Assembly (NCBI GenBank): GCA_963700865.1
Contig: CAVOZC010000010.1
Location: 1-18,253, forward strand
Length of the DNA stretch: 18,253 bases
Direction: 5' to 3'
From: CAVOGJ01 sp963700865
GTDB lineage: Bacteria; Planctomycetota; Planctomycetia; Pirellulales; Pirellulaceae
Shown here: positions 1 through 7,682 of the stretch, in pieces
Layout of the letters: each line of letters opens with the position of its first letter
Position numbering within the stretch: the first letter of the stretch is position 1
Translations under genes and position numbers: made by a program
Notes under the pieces: model-generated
The model's database searches: none
Told to the model about the DNA's origin: nothing
What the model saw: only the letters and a program-made list of their open reading frames with translations

Positions 1-2
1 TC

Positions 3-506
3 GAAGCTCCGTTTCCGGTGTTGGCCCAGGTGAAGGGACCCGTACTCGCGGGCGGCATGGGCATCGTGCTCGCATGCGATATCGTGCTCGCATGTAAGGC
101 GGCGTATTTTTCACTGCCCGAACCGCAGCGGGGCATCACCGCAGCGATGGTAACGCCCTTGCTGGCCTTTCGCGTGGCCGCGGGCCCGGCCAGCCAGCTC
201 TTGCTTTCGGGGCGACCATTAGGTGTCGAAGCGGCAGCGATGTGGGGCCTGTGTCACGAGGTAATCGAGCCAGAAGAATTTGAAGAAGTCGCCGCGGTCT
301 GGATCAAGGGGATGCTCCGCGGATCCCCGGCGGCGCTGGCCGCCAGTAAAGCCAATCTCCGGAGGGCGGCTGGCCCCGAGCTGGTGCCGCAAATCGCGGC
401 CGCCGCTTTGGCCTCGGCCGCCGCCCGCGAAACGGCCGACGCGCGCGAAGGTTTGCAGGCCTTTTTGGAAAAACGCCACCCGTCCTGGCAGGTGGCTGAC
501 TCATGA
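3..506 (+). CDS. Enoyl-CoA hydratase/isomerase (crotonase family), 5'-truncated by window edge
   Basis: This is the C-terminal part of a crotonase-fold protein, which typically hydrates or isomerises enoyl-CoA or enoyl-ACP thioesters in the cytoplasm. The frame is open back to the window edge, and the first visible residues already belong to the conserved core, so the GTG at 18 is probably not the true start. The oxyanion-hole segment reads KGPVLAGGMGIVLACDIVLA, followed by the SLPEPQRGI segment that carries the first catalytic Glu of crotonases (seen). The position usually holding the second Glu appears to be Gln in PASQLLLSG. Single-acid variants occur in isomerases and polyketide-type ECHs, so the exact reaction is uncertain. 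It stops 127 bases before a FabG-type reductase on the same strand, which suggests a shared role in acyl-chain processing (inference). Confidence 0.9.
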   Translation, partial: EAPFPVLAQVKGPVLAGGMGIVLACDIVLACKAAYFSLPEPQRGITAAMVTPLLAFRVAAGPASQLLLSGRPLGVEAAAMWGLCHEVIEPEEFEEVAAVWIKGMLRGSPAALAASKANLRRAAGPELVPQIAAAALASAAARETADAREGLQAFLEKRHPSWQVADS

Positions 507-633
507 ACGCGTCGGAATGACGCCGCCGCGGCGAATGATACTTCAAGCGGCGGAGCGCCCTGCCGGCTTGAGCGCATAAAGTGGTGAATTCAGGAAAACG
601 ATTCGACATGCAACTACAGAAAGACCCGTTCCC

Positions 634-1384
634 GTGATCAGTATCAATCTTAGCGGAAAATCGGCCCTGGTAACCGGAGCTAGTCAGGGATTGGGCAAGT
701 CCATCGCGGCCCGTTTGCACGCGGCGGGCGCCCAGGTGGCTGTGAATTTCTTTGACGACCCACGGGGGAACAATCGGCTGAACGCCGAAGCGGTGGTGGC
801 CGAGCTGGGCGCGGGCCGTGGCTGTGGCCGGCGATGTGCGGGATCGTGACCAGGCAGCAGCACTGATCGAGCGGAGCGTGGCCGCCTTGGGGGGACTTGA
901 TATCCTCGTGAACAACGCGGGCATTCTCCGGGACCGCAGCATCAAAAAAATGACTGGCGCGGAATGGCAGGATGTGATCGACACGAATCTGACCGGGGTT
1001 TTCAATGTCTGTCAGGCGGCCGCCGAACGCTTGAACGACAACGGTCGGATCGTTAGTATCGCGTCGCTGGCGGCGGTGATGGGATTTTTCGGCCAGGCCA
1101 ACTATGCGGCCGCCAAAGCGGGAGTCATCGCTCTGACCAAGGTGCTCAGCAAGGAAGTTGCGCGTAAGTCGATCACGGTCAATGCCGTCGCGCCGGGTGT
1201 GATTCTCACCGAGATGGGTAAGGCGATTCCGGAAGAGAGTCGAGCCGCCATGCTTGGCCAGATTCCCCTGGGCCGCTTTGCGGAACCACACGAGATCGCG
1301 GATGTGGTGCTGTTTCTCGCCAGCGACCTCGCGTCCTACATGACCGGCCAGACCCTGCATGTCAACGGTGGCTGGTGGGGCTGA
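634..1384 (+). CDS. fabG: FabG-like SDR, 3-oxoacyl-ACP reductase type (one frameshift)
   Basis: Short-chain dehydrogenase/reductase that would reduce 3-oxoacyl-ACP (or -CoA) to the 3-hydroxy form with NAD(P)H. Visible motifs are the cofactor-binding TGASQGLG near residues 14-21, NNAG, the catalytic Ser in IVSIASLAA, the YAAAK active-site pair, and a C-terminal MTGQTLHVNGGWWG. The length of about 250 residues is normal for FabG. The reading frame breaks between about 805 and 817: the first frame ends ...VVAEL, and skipping one base in the G/C-rich stretch restores ...AVAVAGDVRDRDQAAALIE. Both halves match the family, so the extra base is probably a sequence error. The GTG at 634 is the chosen start because MISINLSGKSALVTG is the usual N-terminus; the Shine-Dalgarno match (AGAAAG near 617) is weak. 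It lies between an enoyl-CoA hydratase and a regulator on the same strand, probably as one operon. Confidence 0.88.
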
Positions 1385-1388
1385 GTCC

Positions 1389-2519
1389 GTGTATCGCATC
1401 GCCCTTTATTATCCGATGCGAATTGGCCTCTGGAAAAGCGTGCTGCGGGGAATCTTTCGTTATGCCCGACCGGCCAAACGTTGGGTCTTTTCCATGGCGC
1501 TTCACGAGGACCCAAAACGGGTGTTGCAATGGAAACCGGACGCGGTCATTGGCCAGATCGAAACGCCCCGGGCCGTCCGCGCCTTCGCGCAAGTGACGAT
1601 CCCCGTTGTGGACACCTCCTATTCGTTTCATGCACTGGAAGTACCGCGGGTGCGGTTTGATGATGTGGCGATTGGTCGGTTGGCGGCCCGTTACCTTGTG
1701 GATCGAGGCTTCGAGCACCTGGCCTTCGTCGGCAGCCCGGAAGTGGCCTTGGAAGCGGATCGGCGCGAGGGATTTCTTGCCGAGCTGGCACGGATGTCGC
1801 GGAGCTGTCACCATCCGCCCGCGATGGCTCGATCACGCCACCGCCCCGACGACCTGGGGCCGATTGGCAAATCGCTGGTGGCGTGGTTGAGGAAATCGCC
1901 AAAACCGTTGGGGATCTTTGCGGCGGTCGACCCGCTGGCGCTCAGATTGAGCGAAGCTTGCCTGGCCAACGAGTTGCGTGTGCCGGAAGACGTGGCGCTG
2001 TTGGGAGTCAACAATGACGAACTTATCTGCAATCTTGCGTCCCCGCCTCTTTCGAGTATTCGACTGCCGGCGGAACAACTGGGGTACGAGGCCGCCCGTT
2101 TGCTGGATCGTTGGCTGAGCACCGGAGCGCGACCGGCTTCGGCCCGAGCCTTGCCGGCGGCCGACGTCGTCACCCGCCATTCGACCGATATTTACGCGGC
2201 GGCGGACGAGGTCGTGATGCAGGCCCTACACTATATTCGCGACCACGCCACGTCGCGGTTGTCGGTCATGGAAGTGGTAAAAGCCAGCGACGTTTCACGC
2301 AGTTCCCTCGAGCGGAGATTCAAGTCCGTGCTGAATCGATCCCCTCTCGAAGAGATTCGCCGCGTGCAGTTTGTCGAGGCAAAACGCTTGCTTATCGATA
2401 CGAACTTGTCCATTCCCGAGATTGCCGCGGCCGCCGGTTTTCGCGACGGCAAGCATCTGGCCACGGCGTTTCGCCGCTCGTTCGGCCAGACTCCCAGCGA
2501 GTTTCGTCGCAATCGGTGA
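1389..2519 (+). CDS. XylR/LacI-type sensor domain fused to AraC DNA-binding domain (transcriptional regulator)
   Basis: One-component transcription factor. Residues ~1-260 resemble the periplasmic-binding-protein-like sensor of XylR/LacI regulators: RFDDVAIGRLAARYLVDRGF, LAFVG, and VPEDVALLGVNNDELICNLASPPLSSIRLP are typical. The C-terminal ~105 residues are a double helix-turn-helix AraC domain (LSVMEVVKASDVSRSSLERRF...LSIPEIAAAAGFRDGKHLATAFRRSFGQTPSEFRR). This arrangement is known for E. coli XylR and is common in planctomycetes, where it usually senses a sugar or similar small molecule; the ligand here cannot be told. The GTG at 1389 lies 4 bases after the fabG stop and gives MYRIALYYPM. 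An in-frame ATG at 1359 would overlap fabG by 26 bases and add ten residues that do not look conserved. Proximity suggests co-transcription with the upstream enzymes and perhaps their control (inference). Confidence 0.88.
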   Translation: MYRIALYYPMRIGLWKSVLRGIFRYARPAKRWVFSMALHEDPKRVLQWKPDAVIGQIETPRAVRAFAQVTIPVVDTSYSFHALEVPRVRFDDVAIGRLAARYLVDRGFEHLAFVGSPEVALEADRREGFLAELARMSRSCHHPPAMARSRHRPDDLGPIGKSLVAWLRKSPKPLGIFAAVDPLALRLSEACLANELRVPEDVALLGVNNDELICNLASPPLSSIRLPAEQLGYEAARLLDRWLSTGARPASARALPAADVVTRHSTDIYAAADEVVMQALHYIRDHATSRLSVMEVVKASDVSRSSLERRFKSVLNRSPLEEIRRVQFVEAKRLLIDTNLSIPEIAAAAGFRDGKHLATAFRRSFGQTPSEFRRNR

Positions 2520-2535
2520 GGAACGGAATTTGGAC

Positions 2536-2645
2536 GATCGTCGGCGGTGGCTCCGCGATCCTGCCATCGCGTGATCCTTGGAGATTGCAGCCGCAGATAG
2601 CGGATTGACCGCGGAGCGGTCCGCGACATGGGCGGATGCTCCGCG
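2536..2645. repeat. REP-like palindromic repeats in the intergenic region before the dockerin gene
   Basis: The region between the regulator and the next gene holds two copies of the 10-mer CTCCGCGATC, at 2551-2560 and 2640-2649. The first copy sits in the hairpin CGCGAT (2554-2559), loop CCTGCC, ATCGCG (2566-2571). The second is the right arm of a longer dyad, CGCGGAGC (2610-2617) against GCTCCGCG (2638-2645). The same motif and dyad return twice at 5729-5950, on the other side of the neighbouring gene. This is the pattern of a short dispersed palindromic element. The rest of 2520-2779 shows no gene. A weak open frame through it lacks conserved features, and the real start of the next gene is near 2780. 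Confidence 0.6.
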
Positions 2646-2779
2646 ATCCCTCCACCAGGCAGAACGGGTCCGAGCGAAAATGCTCCTGTCCAAGATCGTT
2701 AATCACGATTAAGCTGAGCCACGGGCGTGCGAGGTGCCGGCGGACGGCATCCCACGACCCGAGATCACGGAGACGAAAC

Positions 2780-5700
2780 GTGCGTAGCGAAATGAGACGT
2801 CAACGTCGGCTTAACTTCGAATCACTCGAGCCGAGGCTACCCCTGGCGGGAGACACATTTCTGGTCAATTTCCAATTGGCCAGTGAGGATGTTCCCAATC
2901 GCTATCTTCCGGATACGGGCGAAGCATTCGGCGTGCGGGCCACCGGACAAAGCTATGGGTGGTCGAGTGACCATACCGATGTCTCGCGGGACCGCGACAC
3001 CCATCCGGACCAGCGACTGGATACGCTGGTTCATTTTCACCAGTCAGCGTTCTGGGAATTTGCCTTGCCGAACGGAAGCTACGATGTCACGGCTTCGATC
3101 GGGGACGCCTCCTTTGACAGTTCGCACACGCTGTTTGTGGAAGGGACGAACTACTGGAATCAGGTCCCGTTGGGGCCCGGTGACTTTCGCACAATGACTC
3201 GACAAGTCACCGTTTCGGACGGACGACTGACAGTCGATCAAGGCTCGGCGATCGAAAAGGCGACTCGAATCAACTACCTGATCATCCAGGGCTCGCCCTC
3301 CCCGGGGAACGGGTCGCCGCAGGCACCCATCATCACGGAACCGGCGGTGGGCTCGACAAATCTCAACCCGGCAGATGTCCATCTTGAGGCGACCACGTTT
3401 GTCGATCTGGACGGCGACGGTCATCTCTCCAGCGATTGGGAAATTTGGACCGTGGGTCCCGCTGCCGAGCGGGTCTGGTCAACTCTCGGCATTCGGGGAG
3501 TGGAACGCCTGCATACGCATCTGGGTGACGGGTTTTTTGAGAATTCGCATGCGGGTCGAGTCGACTTGATGGCGGACATGGATTTTGAGTTGCGGGTCCG
3601 TTTTCGCGACACCGGCGGCTCGGTCAGCGTGGACAGCGTTCGCCCTTTCCGGACGGGTGCGGCAGCCACGATCTTTCCGCTCGAACTGGATGACATTGCT
3701 GACACGCGCCCGTCCGCTGGGACGGTACTTCGCAACTGCCGATCGAACTGCCCGCGTCGAGCACACCGCCCGAGTTGCGTGTGGAGTCGGCGGCCGGCGA
3801 GCTGTTGCTGTCGATCGCCGGATCGGCCGCTGCGGGCAATGCGATCGTGAATCCCATGCCGTTGGCGGAACATGGTAACGTTCGCGTCGTCCTGACAGCC
3901 GGGTCGGCGGGATTGACTTTGGAGCCGTCGGACCTTTCGTTCGTGGATGGCCAGAGTCGACCACGCATGGTGTGTTTACCAGCGATCAGCCTGCCGGCGG
4001 GTGGGGAGGCGATGTTCTGGGTGGCCGTTGATGGGTCGACGTATTACGGACTTTCGTCCCAGACGCAGCCTGACTTTTCCAGCCTCGCTCGACAGTGTCA
4101 GATCGATTTGCCGTTCGTTGTCACCGAGCCCAACTTTGTGCTCGAGGTGGTCGCCGAAGGCTTTCAACTGCCGGTGAATGTGGCCTTCGTCCCCGCGCCC
4201 GGTCCCCTGCCGGAAGACCCGGCGTTCTACGTCACCGAGCTGTATGGGACGGTGCGGGTCGTTTCGAACGATGGCACCGTCACTACCTACGCCGACGATC
4301 TGCTCAATTTTGACCCGACCGGCAATTTTCCCGGGTCCGGTGAGCAGGGTTTGGCGGGAATCGTCGTCGATCCGGAAACTGGCGACGTGTTTGTCACTCG
4401 CGTCACGGATACCGATGGCCTGCCGGGTGGCGCATCACCCGCAAGTCGTTCGCTTTTCCAGTCAGGATGGCGGTCGCACGGCGTCCAGCCAAACCGTGAT
4501 CCTGGATATGGTGGGCGAGAGTCAGGGCCAATCGCACCAGATTTCGAATGCCTCCATTGGTCCGGATGGGAGACTCTATGTGCATAACGGCGATGGCTTT
4601 GACGCCAGCACGGCGCTGAATGTCAACTCCTACCGCGGCAAAGTGCTGCGGATGAATCTGGATGGCACGCCGCCCAACGATAATCCGTTTTACAACGCGG
4701 GCAATGGCATCAACGCACAGGACTACATTTACGCCTATGGGGTGAGAAATCCGTTCGGCGGAGCGTGGCGGGCCGCGGATGGAGCGCACTATGCGGTGGA
4801 AAATGGACCCAGCGTGGATCGATTCGTGCGCATCGACCGGGGGGCCCAATACGGCTGGGACGGCAGCAATGCCTCGATGTTTAACGGCGCCTTGTACAAC
4901 TGGGTGCCGGCACATGCGCCGGTGAACCTCACGTTCGTACAGCCCGAGACGTTTGGCGGCAGCCGCTTTCCGGCGGAAAAAATGGATCGGGCGTTCGTGA
5001 GCGAATCGGGCCCCACCTACGCGGAGGGGCCTCAGGCGTTAGGGAAGCGGATTGTCGAGTTTGCCTTTGACGAGTCGGGCCAGATCGTGGGCGAACCGAC
5101 GACACTGGTCGACTACATCGGGACCGGTCGAGCCACGGTCGTGGGGCTGACGGCCGGCCCGGATGGGTTGTACTTCACCGACTTCTACAAGGATGAAAAC
5201 GCAGTGACACCGATCGATGCCGGCGCCCGCGTCTGGCGAGTCCGCTACGTACCCCCCACGCTCGACGGAGATTTCAATGAAGACGGACTGTGGGATTGCG
5301 CCGATATCGACGCCTTGGTCCATGAAGTCGCCACCGCGTCCCATGCGATCGGCTTTGATATGACTCAAGACGGGCAAGTCGATCAAGATGACTTGCAAGC
5401 GTGGTTGGTGGCGGGTGGCAGCCGCAATCCGACGGTCACGGGTGGCAATCCGTTCCTGGCGGGAGATGCCAACCTGGATGGCTTAGTCGATGTGAGCGAT
5501 TTTAATATCTGGAATGCGAATCGACTCAGTTTTAGCGATCAGTGGTGCCTGGGCGATTTTAATGCCGATGGAGGGGTTGATGTGTCCGACTTCAATATCT
5601 GGAATGCCCACCGGTTTCAGTCTTCCCAACCGCGTGGCGAGCTGGCATTGCCGACAGACCGGCTGCCGCGGGATGTTGCTGCCGACCAGAGGGGAACGCA

Positions 5701-5902
5701 CGAGGCATTACTCATGGCGGATCAGCCGGAGGGACTGATCGCGGAGACATTGTTGTGGATCGCTCCGCGATCCTGGCGACTGCCCGCGGGACCGCCGGCC
5801 ACGCGAGCCCTGGCGTTCCCTTCCGCGTCTTCCGACGGCGTCGTTTTAGAGAGACTCGCCGCTTGGCGGAATACCATGCGTTCAGCAAGCATGAGGGACT
5901 GA
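2780..5902 (+). CDS. Secreted glucose/sorbosone-dehydrogenase-like protein with LEPR-XLL tag and dockerin repeats (two frameshifts)
   Basis: Large secreted protein of about 1040 residues once two breaks are repaired. Order: basic N-terminus with LEPR-XLL motif (ESLEPRLPLAGD, residues ~14-25), the planctomycete surface/secretion tag; a malectin- or galactose-binding-like beta domain (~27-175); an FN3/Ig-like domain (~185-300); a second beta domain; a glucose/sorbosone (PQQ-type) dehydrogenase beta-propeller (~453-825) with SHQISNASIGPDGRLYVHNGDG, YGVRNPFGGAW and GLTAGPDGLYFTDF; and four Ca-binding dockerin-type half repeats (GDFNEDGLWDCADID, DMTQDGQVDQDD, GDANLDGLVDVSDFN, GDFNADGGVDVSDFN). The GTG at 2780 has GGAG seven bases upstream; ATG 2792 is an alternative. 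One base is missing in the G run at 3718-3720, and one is extra near 4429-4431. Probable role: oxidation of a sugar or polysaccharide end at the cell surface (inference). The last ~60 residues include a translated palindromic repeat. Confidence 0.85.
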
Positions 5903-5950
5903 TCGCGAGCGATCAGCGACATTGTCGCTCCGCGATCCTGGCGTCTGCCG
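5729..5950. repeat. Two direct copies of a palindromic repeat, one inside the dockerin gene's 3' end, one across its stop
   Basis: Copy 1 (about 5729-5783) and copy 2 (about 5893-5950) share GAGGGACTGATCGCG, then a CATTGT stretch, then CGCTCCGCGATCCTGGCG and CTGCC. Each folds on itself. Copy 1 has GATCGCGGAG (5737-5746) against CTCCGCGATC (5763-5772), a perfect 10-bp stem. Copy 2 has GATCGCGAGCGA (5901-5912) against TCGCTCCGCGATC (5925-5937) with one bulged base. Copy 1 is read in frame as part of the protein tail. In copy 2 the same GGACTGATC supplies the TGA stop in another frame. Copy 2 fills most of the 54-base gap between two convergent genes and may act as a shared terminator or processing signal (inference). 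Confidence 0.7.
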
Positions 5951-5956
5951 ACGCCA

Positions 5957-7156
5957 TCAGCGTCGCGTGACGGCATGCGTCTCACGAAATTTGAAGAGCG
6001 CCGATTCCCGAGCGACGTCGGACGCGAATCCGAGTGAATTGGGTTGGAAGATCGAATAGCTGTTTCGCTGGATCGCGGGAAATCCATAGTCTTCCGGGGA
6101 TTCACCCGACAAGTAAACACACGCGGCCAGGGCGACGTCGCGCACCTGACACTCGACGCCGTTATCGGACTGGCTGGATCGACGGAAACAAACGTCCCTA
6201 TTTTCCAAATAGGGGTACAGCAACTCCCGATGCGCCTCGTCTCCAAAACGGGCCAGAGTTAACATCGCGTATTGCAGTTTATAAGGAGCCGTGTTTTCGG
6301 CGAGCAGCAGCGCCGACGCAGGAGCGACCGCGTCGGCGAGGTTGTAACGCAACGCCAACGTACAGGCCTGGTAGGCTGCGACGGGTTCCACCGAGGTGGC
6401 AAGGAAGGAACCGACCAGGCGGCGAAACGTGGAATTGTTCCAGGGGTCGGACGCCTCATCGGATGGTCGGAGGTGGTGAAGGATTTCCAGAAATGCCGCT
6501 CGATCCGCGGCGGTCGGTTCGAGTTGCGGCGCACAGCTCATGACCAGCGGCACCGCAATCTGGCCGAGTGTGGGTGATGCGTGCTGCTGATCCCCCGCGG
6601 CTTGCAGTTGCCGAACGGTCAAGCCAAACGTGCGGGCCGCGTTCGTGGCGGCTCCCGGATCGAGGGTCGACAGCGCGTGAAATGCTTCCAGGCTCACCCA
6701 GTCCTCTCGGAGTGCTTCCGCGAGCAGGGATCGGGCGTCAGGGACATCGCCCACTCGTGAGGATACAAGAGACCAACAAGGAAAGATGGCTGAAGCTGCC
6801 GTGCGATGTTGTACAAAGTCGTTCAGACGCCGCGACCGATCGGCCGCAATGATCGTCTCGTGGATACGGTGGCAGCGCTGCCGGATTTCGGCGTCGTCAT
6901 TGGCCAAGCCTTGACGAACCGCAGGTTCCGCTTCCAGCCCCATGTCGATCAGTCTGCGCGTGGCCCTGGCCCGACGCTGATACTGGGCGGAACCAAGCTG
7001 CCGCACCAGTTCCCGCGGTGACTCAATTGCCCCTCCCACATCCCCCGCTTGGCCCCATGCGGAAGGGGCCACGGACGCCAGGAGTAGCACGGCGGCGAGC
7101 CGGCGACGGACGAGTCGCGAGGGGGATACCCATGGCTGAGGAGTGGAGGGCGACAT
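5957..7156 (-). CDS. Secreted HEAT-type planctomycete protein of unknown function
   Basis: A 399-residue protein with an N-terminal basic and hydrophobic stretch (RRRLAAVLLLASVAPSAWGQ, about residues 17-36) that looks like a signal peptide. The next ~80 residues (ELVRQLGSAQYQRRARATRRL...LANDDAEIRQRC) match the helical HEAT-like unit common in planctomycete secreted proteins. The remainder is largely helical, with Ala-rich segments and a C-terminal CVYLSGESPEDYGFPAIQ motif that I recall from related planctomycete proteins. No catalytic motif is seen. Function is unknown; HEAT repeats usually bind other proteins. The ATG at 7156 is forced because no other good start precedes the signal peptide. 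It is convergent with the dockerin gene and divergent from the cystathionine gamma-synthase unit. Confidence 0.82.
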   Translation of the reverse strand: MSPSTPQPWVSPSRLVRRRLAAVLLLASVAPSAWGQAGDVGGAIESPRELVRQLGSAQYQRRARATRRLIDMGLEAEPAVRQGLANDDAEIRQRCHRIHETIIAADRSRRLNDFVQHRTAASAIFPCWSLVSSRVGDVPDARSLLAEALREDWVSLEAFHALSTLDPGAATNAARTFGLTVRQLQAAGDQQHASPTLGQIAVPLVMSCAPQLEPTAADRAAFLEILHHLRPSDEASDPWNNSTFRRLVGSFLATSVEPVAAYQACTLALRYNLADAVAPASALLLAENTAPYKLQYAMLTLARFGDEAHRELLYPYLENRDVCFRRSSQSDNGVECQVRDVALAACVYLSGESPEDYGFPAIQRNSYSIFQPNSLGFASDVARESALFKFRETHAVTRR

Positions 7157-7162
7157 ACCCCG

Positions 7163-7168
7163 ATTATA
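7163..7168 (-). promoter_or_regulatory. -10 box of an apparently leaderless promoter for the HEAT-type gene
   Basis: On the minus strand a perfect TATAAT lies six bases before the ATG at 7156, so transcription would begin at or next to the A of the start codon. No convincing -35 hexamer is found at 16-18 bases, and no purine-rich Shine-Dalgarno sequence at normal spacing. A leaderless message is therefore the simplest reading (inference). Confidence 0.45.
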
Positions 7169-7288
7169 TTCGGAGCTTGGCCCGCGTTTCGAAAAAAGAG
7201 AGCCGTGGCCGGGCGTCGCAACGGGCTGACGGCCGTGCGCTGACGCGTGGCAACGGCTGAAGAGGGTCGTGCGTTTTTTGCCGACAGC

Positions 7289-7317
7289 TTGCCGACCTCC
7301 CCGGGAGATCGTAAAAT
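7289..7317 (+). promoter_or_regulatory. Sigma70-like promoter of the cystathionine gamma-synthase leader
   Basis: TTGCCG (7289-7294) and TAAAAT (7312-7317) are separated by exactly 17 bases, predicting a start near 7324. An 8-base direct repeat, TTGCCGAC, occurs at 7278-7285 and 7289-7296. The 11-base period is one helical turn and the second copy covers the -35 box, so a regulator may bind here (inference). Confidence 0.6.
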
Positions 7318-7323
7318 GGATTA

Positions 7324-7554
7324 ATTAGGGATTTGCGGCCGCTTGCAGCCTGATCTGCTAAAGAGCCATTACCCGCGTTTTCGATGCGTTCGGCTTCCCA
7401 GGGAGCGTCCAGCCGCTTGTAGCGGCCCGGCGACGGGCCACAGACCTGGAAGAAACCGGACAGACTGCTGTTCCCAGCGGTTTGGAAATGGGTAATTATC
7501 TGGCAGACTCCAAGCGCCGCGTCGCCCTGAGTGCGAGTTGCGGCGTTTTTTTTT
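7324..7554 (+). ncRNA. Structured 5' leader (candidate riboswitch/attenuator) of cystathionine gamma-synthase
   Basis: About 230 nt from the predicted start to a T9 run fold into a nested multi-branch structure. Closing helix: TCTGC (7354-7358)/GCAGA (7503-7507), then ATTACCC (7368-7374)/GGGTAAT (7490-7496) across an internal loop. Inside are hairpins GATGC (7383-7387)/GCGTC (7405-7409); GCCGCT (7412-7417)/AGCGGC (7421-7426); GGCCCG (7424-7429)-GCGA-CGGGCC (7434-7439), which competes with the previous one for 7424-7426; and AAACCG (7453-7458)/CGGTTT (7478-7483) with an inner CAG/CTG stem. The 5' segment GCGGC-C-GCTTG (7335-7345) can pair with CAAGC-GCCGC (7511-7520), whose last part is the 5' arm of the terminator, so the two folds exclude each other. 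That is transcription-attenuator layout. The sequence does not match the SAM-I, SAM-II, SAH, TPP, cobalamin or T-box cores as I know them. A stand-alone sRNA is the alternative. Confidence 0.55.
7515..7554 (+). terminator. Intrinsic terminator within the leader, upstream of the start codon
   Basis: CGCCGC (7515-7520) pairs with GCGGCG (7540-7545), with additional TCGC/GCGA pairing inside, followed at once by nine T residues (7546-7554). It lies about 130 bases before the coding start, so it would stop transcription before the gene unless an upstream alternative fold captures its 5' arm. Between it and the start codon (7555-7682) I see no further gene or strong structure. Confidence 0.7.
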
Positions 7555-7682
7555 GCCCCGTGGTCCGGCGATCGTCGGATGCTTTCCCGGGACGCCATCG
7601 AAGGCATCGCGCCCGTTACGAAAACCATCACCAGCCCTTTACTCCCCAGCGAGTCCCCGTCATGTCGACCGTGGAGCAACGT

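Noticed and set aside
608..637. Nine-codon open frame MQLQKDPFP overlapping the fabG GTG
   Set aside because: It is too short to support, has no good ribosome site, and may be chance. It could at most couple translation to fabG.
304..1399. Long minus-strand open frames across the ech/fabG region
   Set aside because: They lie opposite well-supported genes, are Arg/Pro-rich, and show no family motifs. They are a by-product of high GC.
2636..2779. Upstream extension of the dockerin protein to ATG 2636
   Set aside because: LEPR-XLL proteins begin a few residues before the motif. The extension is low-quality sequence running from a palindromic repeat, and GGAG precedes GTG 2780.
7348..7376. TPP riboswitch, suggested by CCTGATCTG followed by TAA
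   Set aside because: The flanking TPP core (GCTGAGA box, and CCAGCG-type end) is missing, and the downstream gene is not a thiamin gene.
7324..7554. SAM-I, cobalamin, T-box, SRP RNA, 6S RNA or RNase P RNA
   Set aside because: None of the conserved core sequences I know for these RNAs could be found, and the multi-branch layout does not fit a 6S rod. A covariance search would settle it.
7482..7661. N-terminal extension of cystathionine gamma-synthase back to 7482
   Set aside because: The extra residues are unlike the family, and the stretch contains the T9 terminator. A GGAG site supports the start at 7683.
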